From IMG/VR virus record IMGVR_UViG_3300033153_007823, positions 1-32,361 of that record: a stretch of 32,361 nucleotides of DNA; one strand, 5' to 3'. Position numbers and translations under genes: made by a program. Within the stretch, counting starts at the first letter, position 1; each line of letters starts with the position of its first letter. This document shows, in pieces, positions 15,863 to 23,784 of this stretch. Under the pieces are notes generated by a model. That model was not told where the DNA came from and did not search any database. It saw only the letters and a list, made by a program, of their open reading frames with translations. The stretch comes from a virus.

Positions 15863-16570
15863 ATGGAACAGGATCTTCATATCATCTTGGTGACCGGAGC
15901 TGCGAGGTCGGGCACATCTATGGTCGGGGGCGTCCTGGATCGGTGTGGCGCGTATGGCGGAGTCTTGGCAGGTCCCACAGGAGCAAACCGGCGGGGGATG
16001 TTCGAGAATAACGAGATCCGTGAAAAGATCCTCAAGCCCTATCTCAAATCTATTGGATGCGACCCCATGGGGCAAAGCGTCCTTCCCACCAAAGAACAAC
16101 GATGGGCCTACACGAAGGAACAGGCCGAGAAACTGCGCAAAGACGTCCTCTCAGTGTTCGTCAGACAGGGATGGGACCAGAAATCCCCCTTATTCTACAA
16201 AGGGGCGAAGGTGTGCCTTGTTTGGCCCTTGTGGGCCGCCGCCTTTCCCGAAGCCAAATGGATTGTGGTTAGGAGGGACGCGGAATCCATCGTGCTGTCC
16301 TGCCTGAAAACTGGGTTCATGAGGGCGTTTACCTCCCGAGCAGGGTGGCTGGCCTGGGTCGCCATACATGAAAGTGTGTTCGAGGAGATGATCGACCACG
16401 GGTTGGATTTGGTTGAAGTATGGCCCGAGAGGATGATCAATGGGGATTTCACTGGGATGCAGAACACAGTTAACCGCGTAGGGTTGGAGTGGAGGGAAGA
16501 CCCTGTGAGAGATTTCATTTCGCCCGAGCTATGGCATTTTCGTGGTAGGCAGAGGGGGATTTCACTATGA
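15863..16570 (+). CDS. Sulfotransferase-like protein
   Basis: A 235-residue protein with the two PAPS-binding signatures of sulfotransferases. The 5'-phosphosulfate loop is LVTGAARSGTSMVGG (GAARSGTSM at 12-20), and the 3'-phosphate segment is WIVVRRDAESIVLSCLKT (about 132-149). The N-terminal loop can also be confused with P-loop kinases, but the RRDxxS-type second motif favours sulfotransferase. It would transfer sulfate from PAPS to a hydroxyl or amine of a sugar or protein. It is the last cassette gene, and its stop overlaps the first neck gene (ATGA at 16567-16570), which couples modification and virion genes. Confidence 0.78.
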   Translation: MEQDLHIILVTGAARSGTSMVGGVLDRCGAYGGVLAGPTGANRRGMFENNEIREKILKPYLKSIGCDPMGQSVLPTKEQRWAYTKEQAEKLRKDVLSVFVRQGWDQKSPLFYKGAKVCLVWPLWAAAFPEAKWIVVRRDAESIVLSCLKTGFMRAFTSRAGWLAWVAIHESVFEEMIDHGLDLVEVWPERMINGDFTGMQNTVNRVGLEWREDPVRDFISPELWHFRGRQRGISL

Positions 16571-16938
16571 GCACGCGGGTCACTGATGCCGAGGTAAAGA
16601 GGATCGTTGATACGTCCATCGACACGACCCCCTTTATCCAGGCCGCAAATTTGGTAATCACAGAAAAGCTAGGGTCGGAGGGCCTCGGTTCGGCCCTCCT
16701 GAAGGAGATCGAGAGGTGGTTCGCCGCACATTTGGTCGCGGTTCGGGACCCCATGATTCGCCAAGAGAAGGTAGGGGATGCCACGATCACTTATGACCGC
16801 CCGACACCCGGGAAAGGCCTGGAGTCCACCATGTACGGGCGACAGGTGTTGATGCTCGATACCTCGGGCGTCCTCGCAAGCCTGGGGAAGAAGAAGATTT
16901 CCCTTGAAGCCCTCGACTACACAGACGGGGGGACATAA
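16567..16938 (+). CDS. Head-tail connector (adaptor) protein
   Basis: A 123-residue helical protein at the start of the neck genes, consistent with a gp6/gp15-type adaptor that binds the portal. The N terminus (VTDAEVKRIVDTSID, FIQAANLVITEKL) and ALLKEIERWFAAHLVAVRD form the helix bundle typical of such adaptors. The later part (ITYDRPTPGKGLESTMYG, then QVLMLDTSGVLAS) resembles a recurring feature of these proteins. The call is supported by size, pattern and order (adaptor, stopper, completion, terminator). Confidence 0.78.
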   Translation: MSTRVTDAEVKRIVDTSIDTTPFIQAANLVITEKLGSEGLGSALLKEIERWFAAHLVAVRDPMIRQEKVGDATITYDRPTPGKGLESTMYGRQVLMLDTSGVLASLGKKKISLEALDYTDGGT

Positions 16939-17279
16939 TGCCCACAGCGATTGGATCTCGACAATTAAACCAAACCGCCACCTATTGGGGCAATCCATCG
17001 AGTGATGGTTGGGGGGTGGACACATTCGATTCGCCCGTCTCGGTCTCTGTCCGCTGGGAAGATAAACAGGAGATGTTCATTGATGAGAATGGGCAGGAGA
17101 AGATTTCCAAGGCCGTTGTGTTCTTGTCCCAAGACGTGGATGTGGGGGGATGGTTGTATTTAGGGACTTCCACGACCTCGAATCCCAAAGATGTCTCCGG
17201 GGCGCGGAAGATCTCTGCCTTTGCCAAGATCCCCTCCCTGTCCGGCGCGAACTACATGAGGAAAGCATGGCTGATATGA
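16938..17279 (+). CDS. Head-closure (stopper)-like protein
   Basis: A 113-residue, mainly beta protein directly after the adaptor gene, sharing one base with its stop. Features include NQTATYWGNPSSDGWG, VSVSVRWEDKQEMFIDENG and the C-terminal AKIPSLSGANYMRKAWL, which fit small phage head-closure/stopper proteins that seal the head after packaging. Similarity is by pattern, size and gene order rather than a diagnostic motif. Confidence 0.7.
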   Translation: MPTAIGSRQLNQTATYWGNPSSDGWGVDTFDSPVSVSVRWEDKQEMFIDENGQEKISKAVVFLSQDVDVGGWLYLGTSTTSNPKDVSGARKISAFAKIPSLSGANYMRKAWLI

Positions 17280-17728
17280 TCACAGGAGTGGACCGGGCGA
17301 TAAAGGGCCTGGAATTGGCGCAGGAGGAACTGAACCAAAGGTTCCGCGCGGGACTCCTCGACGCAGGCCTAAACGTCCGCCGTTGGGCACAGCAGGATTG
17401 CCCACGTCGCACGGGCAATCTCCGCTCCAGTGCATACACGCTGCTGATCCCAGGGCAGAAGGCCTCCCCCGCTCCAAGATTCACGGGGGAAGACGCCGCC
17501 CGGTTGTCCGCCGATCATTCTAAGGTCATCTCTCAAGCTAAATCGAAGTTGGCGGGCCTGGGCAAGGTGGTGGTCGAGCTGGGATTCACTGCCTATTATG
17601 CGGTATTCGTTCACGAGACGAATAAGAATTACCGCAAAGGGAGTTGGAAGTATTTGGAAAAAGCCCTGGCTCGGACTAATGCCATTCGTCGCATAATCGT
17701 AGCTCGGATGAAAGGAGGACTCGGATGA
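17267..17728 (+). CDS. HK97 gp10-like tail-completion/neck protein
   Basis: About 153 residues resembling the HK97 gp10 group of neck proteins. A long N-terminal helix (GVDRAIKGLELAQEELN) is followed by RRWAQQDCPRRTGNLRSS, and later GFTAYYAVFVHETNKNY and KYLEKALAR. The 'cPxdTGnLrsS' and 'YaxyVHe' patterns are characteristic. The frame opens at 17150, but ATG 17267 (or 17276, which overlaps the previous stop as ATGA) is the likely start; GAGGA at 17258-17262 suits the former only loosely. It helps join the tail to the head. Confidence 0.82.
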   Translation: MADMITGVDRAIKGLELAQEELNQRFRAGLLDAGLNVRRWAQQDCPRRTGNLRSSAYTLLIPGQKASPAPRFTGEDAARLSADHSKVISQAKSKLAGLGKVVVELGFTAYYAVFVHETNKNYRKGSWKYLEKALARTNAIRRIIVARMKGGLG

Positions 17729-18117
17729 ATCCGCCTTCTGAAGACATAAAGGACATCCTGGAACAGAGTTCGGTGGGAGTGGGGACTTTCGGCACTGATC
17801 TGTTCATCGGCCGAGAACCAGACTCACCGAACGACTGCGTGACGATATATGATACGGGCGGCCAAGAACCTGTGATGAACTACACTTACGACTATCCTAC
17901 GGTTCAGATCCGGGTCCGGGGAAGTCGGATGGGGTATAAGGCGGCATGGACGAAGGCGAACAGTATCAAGGAAGCCCTAAACGGTCTCACGAACGAGACC
18001 TGGAATTCGACAAGGTACATCCAGATTGAGGCCATGGGGGATCCCCTCTTTCTGGGATATGATAAGGAACAGAGGCCGGTTTTTGTGATAAACTTTTCAA
18101 TCCAAAGAACAGCATAG
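17725..18117 (+). CDS. Tail terminator-like protein
   Basis: A 130-residue protein between the gp10-like gene and the tail tube gene, the standard place for a tail terminator that caps the tube. It has DCVTIYDTGGQEPVMNYTY, a following beta strand VQIRVRG and helix AWTKANSIKEALNGL, then PLFLGYDKEQRPVFVINF, resembling small phage minor-capsid/terminator proteins. It overlaps its upstream neighbour by four bases. Confidence 0.78.
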   Translation: MNPPSEDIKDILEQSSVGVGTFGTDLFIGREPDSPNDCVTIYDTGGQEPVMNYTYDYPTVQIRVRGSRMGYKAAWTKANSIKEALNGLTNETWNSTRYIQIEAMGDPLFLGYDKEQRPVFVINFSIQRTA

Positions 18118-18133
18118 AAGGGAGGAACTGATT

Positions 18134-18553
18134 ATGAGCAATGCTTTTTCTGGCGTAGGAGCCGAATTCAAACGAGGTGATGGGGCGAGTAACGAGAGCT
18201 TCACGGTTATTGCGGAAATCAACTCCATCGATGGTCCCAACAAATCGAGGGACACCATTGACGTGACCAATCTCGATTCCAGTGGAGGGTATCGGGAGTT
18301 CATCGCTGGATTCCGGGACGGGGGCGAGGTGTCCTTGACCATGAACTTCACCAAAACTGGGTTCGATGACATGAACACGGACTTCGAGTCGGACTCTTCG
18401 GTCAACTACCAGATCGTTCTGCCCGACACAGGGAACACCACCTTTGATTTCGCGGCCTATGTGACCAGCTTAGGCATGTCTGTGCCCACCGATGACAAGG
18501 TCACGGCTTCGGTGACTCTTAAAATCACCGGCCAAGTGACGATGTCTAGCTAA
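18134..18553 (+). CDS. Major tail tube protein
   Basis: A 139-residue protein, probably the tube subunit of a non-contractile tail. It has the usual tube elements: FTVIAEINSIDGPNKSRD, TIDVTNLDSSGGYREFIAGF, GGEVSLTMNFTKTG and a final beta segment VTASVTLKITGQVTM. A strong ribosome binding site (AGGGAGGA) precedes the ATG, consistent with a high-copy product. No sheath gene accompanies it, which argues for a siphovirus. The next genes are the chaperones and tape measure, as expected. Confidence 0.9.
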   Translation: MSNAFSGVGAEFKRGDGASNESFTVIAEINSIDGPNKSRDTIDVTNLDSSGGYREFIAGFRDGGEVSLTMNFTKTGFDDMNTDFESDSSVNYQIVLPDTGNTTFDFAAYVTSLGMSVPTDDKVTASVTLKITGQVTMSS

Positions 18554-18576
18554 CTGATGCGCAAAGGAGGAATGAC

Positions 18577-18975
18577 ATGAGCGAAGACATGAAGGTCCTA
18601 ACCAGGGATGATATTCTTAGTGGATCTGCGGAAGAAGTGAAGATTGAGAAGGTCTGGGTCCCAGAGTGGAATGGGTATGTGTATGTTAAGGAGATGACGG
18701 CGAGAGAGTTGGAAGAATTTGAGGAGGCCATCGCAGGGGACAGGCGGGGGGAAGGGCTTGTACGGGCGGCCCTGGTCGCGGCTTCGGTTGTAGACGAAAA
18801 GGGCAAACGCCTCTTCTCCCAGGATGACGTGGCTGAGCTTGCGAATCGTAAGGGGAAGGCTCTGAGTCGAATCTTCATCGTTTCCCAAAGACTCAATAGT
18901 ATGGGGGAAGAGGCGGAACGGAACTTCATTGAAAATTTCGACGAAGGCCAGGGCGAAGATTCCTCTTCCGTCTAG
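18577..18975 (+). CDS. Tail assembly chaperone (G-type frame)
   Basis: A 132-residue protein between tail tube and tape measure, the usual position of the lambda gpG-like chaperone. It contains VPEWNGYVYVKEMTARELEEF and a middle helix region (RAALVAASVVDEKGKRLFSQDDVAELANRKG), typical of this chaperone group. It ends in an acidic/serine-rich tail (EGQGEDSSSV). AAAGGAGG with six bases spacing precedes ATG 18577; a decoy ATG at 18572 gives only Met-Thr-stop. Near its end lies a possible -1 slippery sequence leading into the next frame. It is needed for tape-measure folding and is not part of the virion in related phages. Confidence 0.85.
   Translation: MSEDMKVLTRDDILSGSAEEVKIEKVWVPEWNGYVYVKEMTARELEEFEEAIAGDRRGEGLVRAALVAASVVDEKGKRLFSQDDVAELANRKGKALSRIFIVSQRLNSMGEEAERNFIENFDEGQGEDSSSV
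18933..18939 (+). other. Putative -1 ribosomal frameshift site (A AAT TTC)
   Basis: Read in the chaperone frame, A-AAT-TTC fits the X-XXY-YYZ heptamer pattern. It lies exactly where the -1 frame becomes open (the last upstream stop in that frame is TGA 18930-18932) and 33 bases before the G-frame stop. A -1 shift here would make a fusion of about 232 residues. I did not establish a stimulatory stem-loop. Confidence 0.55.
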
Positions 18976-19274
18976 CTCTGGCCCTCGGAAAGACCGTGGA
19001 TGAATTATTGTCGAATATTTCAGCGAGGGAACTCTTAGAGTGGAGGGCCTACAGTATGGTGGAGCCTTTTGGGATGGAGGAGCACTACCGAAGGACGGGG
19101 ATCATCGCTTCTATCCTCGCCAATGTCCACAGGAAGAGGGGCTCCTCGCCGTTTAAGGTCGATGATTTTGTGCCCGAGCGTTACAAATACCCTTCCACTA
19201 AGAAACAGAAACTACAGGAAATAAAATCTATTCTTTCCTCGTTGGCGACGAGAAAGGTCAAACGGAATGCTTGA
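18939..19274 (+). CDS. Tail assembly chaperone T-type extension (via -1 frameshift)
   Basis: The -1 frame relative to the previous gene is open from 18933 and continues through RLALALGKTVDELLSNIS, then ARELLEWRAYSMVEPFG, to the stop at 19274. The LALALGKT-ELL-RELxEWxAY pattern is the one expected for the T half of GT tail chaperones. The conserved part begins upstream of any good start: the first candidate is GTG 18996 or ATG 19000, both without a good Shine-Dalgarno sequence. Translation by frameshifting is therefore more likely than independent initiation. It overlaps the tape measure start by eight bases. Confidence 0.75.
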   Translation, partial: RRRPGRRFLFRLALALGKTVDELLSNISARELLEWRAYSMVEPFGMEEHYRRTGIIASILANVHRKRGSSPFKVDDFVPERYKYPSTKKQKLQEIKSILSSLATRKVKRNA

Positions 19275-21585
19275 TCTTGGCAATATCGTAGCACACCTCG
19301 TCGGGGACTCCTCCAAGCTAGAGGTTGCCGTCCGGAAGGGCAAGGGCCTCCTGCGGGGGTACGAAAGGGCGGCAGATTCTTCCCTTGGAAAATCTAGCCG
19401 AGCCTTTTCTTCCTTGGGCCGCTCAGTGACCAAGGGAGCAAAGACCGCCGCCTCCGCCGCACGGACCTTTAAGACAGCCATGGTCAAATTCGACACCACT
19501 GCCCATTCCATGGCGCGGACGGTGGGGCGGTCTTTCGACAAAGTGTCCGCAGAGGCCAGTGCTCTCCAGGGACGTCTTTTGGGCCTTCAAGGGACCGTGC
19601 TCCTATTGGCGGGTGGGTACGGAGTGACCAGACTTGCCTCGGGATTCCTCGACACAGCCACGTCCTTCGAACAGATGCGCTTGAAGCTGGATGCGCTCAC
19701 TAAGGGCAAGGGCTTGGAGACCCTAGAAGCCATCAACGCATGGGCCTTGCGCATGCCTGTCAATACCCAGAAGGCCGTGAACACCTTTGTGATGATGAAG
19801 GCCATGGGTTTGGATCCCACCATCCAATCTATGCAAACCTTGGTGGATGTCTCCGTTCTCTTCGGTGAGGACGCGATGCCGAGGGTGGCCCGCTCCTTGG
19901 GGCAGATGAAAACCTTGGGGAAATTGTCCGCCGAAGAACTCAACCAATTGTCCGAGGCAGGGATCAACGCCCGCAAATACCTTACTGAGGCCTTTGGGAT
20001 GTCGGTGGAAGAGATCCAGAAGGCCGGCATCTCCATCGACCGAGTCATAAAGGCCATAATGCGGGGATTAGATAAGGATTTCGGGGGTGCCGCTGAACGG
20101 GCCATGAACAATTGGCAAGGGCTGACGGCCGCCTTCCAGAGCTATGTCACCGAGATCCAAAGGGAGGTCATGTCCGCAGGGGTATTCAGGGCGTTGAAGG
20201 ACGAACTGTCCAGCATCAACACCGAGTTGTCTAACTGGCTCGAAAACAATCGCGAACTGATCCGCCAAAAAGTTCCTGAGTATGTAAAGAATGTGAGAGA
20301 ACAAATCAAAGATACTTGGAATTTCATCAAAGCCAACGAGTCTATGCTGGAGTACGGCTTGGTGGGCTTAGCCTTACTGGGGCGTAAGGGTTTGCTGGTT
20401 GGTGCGGCAATAGGCAAATTCAACGACTACCTCAAATCCACCATCGGACAACGGGGAACCGAGTTTGAGGCTCTGAGCAAGAAGGTACAGGAAGCCAAAC
20501 GCCACCTAGCCGATCTTCGGATGGAGCTGAGCAGCCTTAATGAGGAGGAAAGTCCAGAGGCCCTTTCCGACGATCCAGCGAGAAGGGCTCAGATCATAAA
20601 AGACATTGAACTATGGACTGCCCGACTCAATACCGCGCAGGCAGCTTTGGAAGGCTTTAAGACTCAGGTTAAAGCCGTCAAGGATCTCACCGCTCTTCAA
20701 TCCGCAATGATGGAAGAGTCGGATTATATTACGAAGGGTTTGTCCCCCGGCCCGACGACGAGTCAGGGGAAGAATGGGGAGGAAAAGAAGAAAAAGAAAC
20801 CGACGCCCTTGGAAGATTGGTGGCCTGCCTACATGAACCAGAAAAAACAAGAATATCAAACTTTGCACGACCAACTCTATGCCTTCCATGAGGTGGAACT
20901 TGCTGAGAAGCAGAAACACATGGAGGAAATGTCTCAGATAGATCTTCAGGCGTTGGAACAGAATGAGCAGCATTTACAGACTATGCTCGATAATGCCCAT
21001 AAATTCTACGGAAATTTGGAAGATGCGAACCGCCAGTACAACAATACCGTGACTAGTATGGACAAGAAGATGGCGGACAAGAAGAAAGAGCTGTCCAAAG
21101 ACGCATACAACAACGCCGTCTACTTCCTCAACCAAATGGGCAAACACAGTAAATTCGCCTTTAAGATGAGCAAGGCGATAGCCATAGCCGACGCCACTAT
21201 CAAGGGCATTCAAGCTACCATTGACGCCTGGGAATGGGGTATGAGGCTAGGCGGTCCTTGGCTGGCAGTAGCTTTTGCGGCTGCATCAGCGGCTAAAACC
21301 GCCGCGGACATCGACAAAATCAGGAGCATAGATGTCGGCTCTTCTACCGGGGTCAGTTCCTCAGGGGCTGGAATGCCCACGGCCGCGGGGGGCGGATACG
21401 CGGCCGAAGGGGAGACCTTCGACGAAGGCGAAAAGAGGGGCAACCTGATTATAACGGTCCATGGCGATTTCATCGGGGACGAGGCCTACATCGAGAAGAT
21501 GGCTGAAAAGATTAGCGAAGCGGTGGAAAACAGGAACGTCACGCTGATAGCCAGCCACGCCGTGACTGCCGAAGAGGTACAATAA
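19267..21585 (+). CDS. Tape measure protein
   Basis: The longest gene, 772 residues. After a basic, Ser/Ala-rich N-terminal region it has a hydrophobic segment (LLGLQGTVLLLAGGYGVTRL) and a tape-measure domain (TSFEQMRLKLDAL, then WALRMPVNTQKAVN, LFGEDAMPRVARSLGQM, GKLSAEELNQLSEAGI). Long helices follow (about 390-640), then an Ala-rich hydrophobic stretch (AIADATIKGIQATIDAW, LAVAFAAASAAKTAADID) and a glycine-rich region. At the known rough scale of 0.15 nm per residue, the tail would be about 115 nm. It sits directly after the chaperones. No peptidase or lytic transglycosylase motif was noticed. Confidence 0.95.
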   Translation: MLDLGNIVAHLVGDSSKLEVAVRKGKGLLRGYERAADSSLGKSSRAFSSLGRSVTKGAKTAASAARTFKTAMVKFDTTAHSMARTVGRSFDKVSAEASALQGRLLGLQGTVLLLAGGYGVTRLASGFLDTATSFEQMRLKLDALTKGKGLETLEAINAWALRMPVNTQKAVNTFVMMKAMGLDPTIQSMQTLVDVSVLFGEDAMPRVARSLGQMKTLGKLSAEELNQLSEAGINARKYLTEAFGMSVEEIQKAGISIDRVIKAIMRGLDKDFGGAAERAMNNWQGLTAAFQSYVTEIQREVMSAGVFRALKDELSSINTELSNWLENNRELIRQKVPEYVKNVREQIKDTWNFIKANESMLEYGLVGLALLGRKGLLVGAAIGKFNDYLKSTIGQRGTEFEALSKKVQEAKRHLADLRMELSSLNEEESPEALSDDPARRAQIIKDIELWTARLNTAQAALEGFKTQVKAVKDLTALQSAMMEESDYITKGLSPGPTTSQGKNGEEKKKKKPTPLEDWWPAYMNQKKQEYQTLHDQLYAFHEVELAEKQKHMEEMSQIDLQALEQNEQHLQTMLDNAHKFYGNLEDANRQYNNTVTSMDKKMADKKKELSKDAYNNAVYFLNQMGKHSKFAFKMSKAIAIADATIKGIQATIDAWEWGMRLGGPWLAVAFAAASAAKTAADIDKIRSIDVGSSTGVSSSGAGMPTAAGGGYAAEGETFDEGEKRGNLIITVHGDFIGDEAYIEKMAEKISEAVENRNVTLIASHAVTAEEVQ

Positions 21586-21586
21586 A

Positions 21587-22177
21587 ATGGCATTGGCAAA
21601 AATAGTATACAATAGCAAGACGGTTAATTTCGGCATCAAGCCCGATTCACTACGGTTGAATATGTCAGAAGACATGAGTCAGAGGCAGACCGGATCGGGG
21701 AAGACAGTAACCTCTGCTCGGTTTCATGCCATCGAGTTTGATGTTAATTGCATAGGCACCGAATCGCAGATGTATGATCTTATTGGTTGGTGGTCTTGGG
21801 CTAGGCAGGGGAAAACGTTTTCGTTCGCTGTTGATGGTGATGAGGTGTCGGATACCGATCTTTCCTCGGCGGCATCCTCCGGACAAAAAGATTTGCTGGT
21901 TGATTCAGTAAGTGGATTTTCCGTTGGGGACTTGGTTTTGGTAAGGGCGGAGGATAACGACGATGAGTTTGAAGTAATAGAGATAGATTCGATAACGGCT
22001 GATCCTGCTACGTTGACAGCCACCGAAAACTTGGTGTTTTCCTATTCTATTGACGACACGGTCAGGCATTTATTCTATCTGCCTTCGGCGGTCGCTACCA
22101 TGAAAAAGTTCAGCCCTCGACGGATGGCCAATACTAGTTATTATTCGTTTAGTCTTTCGGTGAGGGAGGCTCTGTAA
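21587..22177 (+). CDS. Distal tail-like protein
   Basis: A 196-residue protein in the first position after the tape measure, typical of a distal tail protein. The first half has beta strands (IVYNSKTVNFGIKPDSL, FHAIEFDVNC) and YDLIGWWSWARQGKTFSFAVD, a pattern common in small phage distal tail proteins. An inserted segment SGQKDLLVDSVSGFSVGDLV then resembles a beta module, and the C terminus ends in SFSLSVREAL. From here on the coding sequence is visibly less GC-rich than the head genes. The gene shares one base with the next (TAATG). Confidence 0.72.
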   Translation: MALAKIVYNSKTVNFGIKPDSLRLNMSEDMSQRQTGSGKTVTSARFHAIEFDVNCIGTESQMYDLIGWWSWARQGKTFSFAVDGDEVSDTDLSSAASSGQKDLLVDSVSGFSVGDLVLVRAEDNDDEFEVIEIDSITADPATLTATENLVFSYSIDDTVRHLFYLPSAVATMKKFSPRRMANTSYYSFSLSVREAL

Positions 22178-23772
22178 TGAGAGCGTCCAATGCAACATAC
22201 GACACTAACGCTGCCTACGACTACCAGCGTGTCGTGTATTTGATTCACTTCGATGGTGAGACGGCCGATTATGTGAATCGGAAAATTGGATCTCCGACCA
22301 ATACCCTTAAACAATATCTTATGAAACTCACCGGACTTTCACAGTCGGTCGTTCCGGAAGAAGGCCGCGCGTCAATAGGGAATGTTGTTGCTACCATCGC
22401 AGATGTGGACGATGAAATAACGGCCTTATTGGCTACCGATAACTATTATTTTCACAGGCGGAAAACCACGGTTAAGGTTGGTTATGTAGGCATGAACGAA
22501 TCTGATATGCTCACTATTATGACCGGATGGGTTACCGGCCTAAAAATGACAAAGGATTTGGATGCCTGGGAATTTACGATAACCGACCCTCAACGGTGGA
22601 TGCAACGTAAAATCTTTCGTGGTGCCGAAGATACTTCCGTTTCCATCCAAGGGAACCCCTTGAATCTTTTGCTGGCATTGTTGACCTCTACTGGCAACGG
22701 TACAAACGGTGATTATGACTGGTATGAGTCTTCAGTCGGACTTGGCATGAGCACCGATTACATTGACGTCACCGACATTGAGTCTGTCAGGGATAATTGG
22801 TTTCCCGGCGATTCCAACTATATGAAATTTACTATCACAAAAAGAGAAGTTGCCTTGAAATGGTTTCAACGTGAGATATTCAAGCCGTTGAACATTTACC
22901 CTGCCATTACTGGTGAGGGGAAGTTTACGGTTAAACCATTGAAACCACCTATCCCAGCCATCCAGACGGTCCAGACATTCTCAGATTCAGACATGATTGG
23001 GCCCCCATCTTATGACATGAACCTTGACGCCATGATAAATGAGGTTGAGTTTTTCTATGATCATGATGGCGATGAATTTCAAACCCAAAAGTTTGATGTA
23101 GACGGCACCAGTTTGAACAACAGGGGGCCTGGCTCGAAGGTGCTGCAAATAAAGAGTAAGGGGTATCACAGCAGCGATCCGCATACCACGGATGCGGTAA
23201 GTAATAGAATTGCCCATGTTTTGGAAAGGTGGTCCACGCCGCCCCTTGCCATATCGTTTAAGACAACATTTGATAAGTGGTTGTCGGAACCGGGCGATGT
23301 GGTTCCCATTACTCATTCGATGTTACCCGACGTTGAGGCCGGAACGAAAGGTCTGTCCGATTACTATATGGAGATAATCAATAGGAGCGTCGACTGGCAC
23401 AATAACCTGGTAACGATGAAATTGTTGGGTACTGGATTTGATAGGGGGTCCTACGGTGCCATATCGCCGATAATGACTATCACGTCAGGAAGTTCCGGAA
23501 CCTCTTGGAGCGTCTCGGTTGCGGATGCTGCTAAGTACGAGGAAGGTTGGGAAGTCAACATCTACGATTCCGCCATGAGGAAAAAGGCCACTGTAACCAT
23601 ACTGACAATAGACACGGAAACGGGGGACATAACTTCCGATGATATAGGAGAAACGCCACAAGCTGGTTGGGTGGTTTCTTTCGCGGATTATAGCAGTTGC
23701 ACGGATGAACAGAAACGATGGGGATTTGTTTTCACGGTAGGGATGGCACAGGCGTCCCTCATCATACCATAA
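22177..23772 (+). CDS. Tail hub / tail-tip protein
   Basis: A 531-residue protein after the distal tail gene, in the hub position. The N-terminal 150 residues are rich in beta strands (DYQRVVYLIHFDG, VGYVGMNESDMLTIMTGWV, DLDAWEFTITDPQRWMQRKI), followed by a hub-like middle (NPLNLLLALL, FKPLNIYPAITGEGKFTVKPL). After about residue 430 comes a C-terminal beta domain (SGSSGTSWSVSVADAAKYEE). These fit hub proteins that sit at the tail tip and anchor fibres. No enzymatic motif was noticed. The assignment is from position and pattern; a homology search would be needed for the exact type. Confidence 0.68.
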   Translation: MRASNATYDTNAAYDYQRVVYLIHFDGETADYVNRKIGSPTNTLKQYLMKLTGLSQSVVPEEGRASIGNVVATIADVDDEITALLATDNYYFHRRKTTVKVGYVGMNESDMLTIMTGWVTGLKMTKDLDAWEFTITDPQRWMQRKIFRGAEDTSVSIQGNPLNLLLALLTSTGNGTNGDYDWYESSVGLGMSTDYIDVTDIESVRDNWFPGDSNYMKFTITKREVALKWFQREIFKPLNIYPAITGEGKFTVKPLKPPIPAIQTVQTFSDSDMIGPPSYDMNLDAMINEVEFFYDHDGDEFQTQKFDVDGTSLNNRGPGSKVLQIKSKGYHSSDPHTTDAVSNRIAHVLERWSTPPLAISFKTTFDKWLSEPGDVVPITHSMLPDVEAGTKGLSDYYMEIINRSVDWHNNLVTMKLLGTGFDRGSYGAISPIMTITSGSSGTSWSVSVADAAKYEEGWEVNIYDSAMRKKATVTILTIDTETGDITSDDIGETPQAGWVVSFADYSSCTDEQKRWGFVFTVGMAQASLIIP

Positions 23773-23784
23773 AGGAGGAATGCG

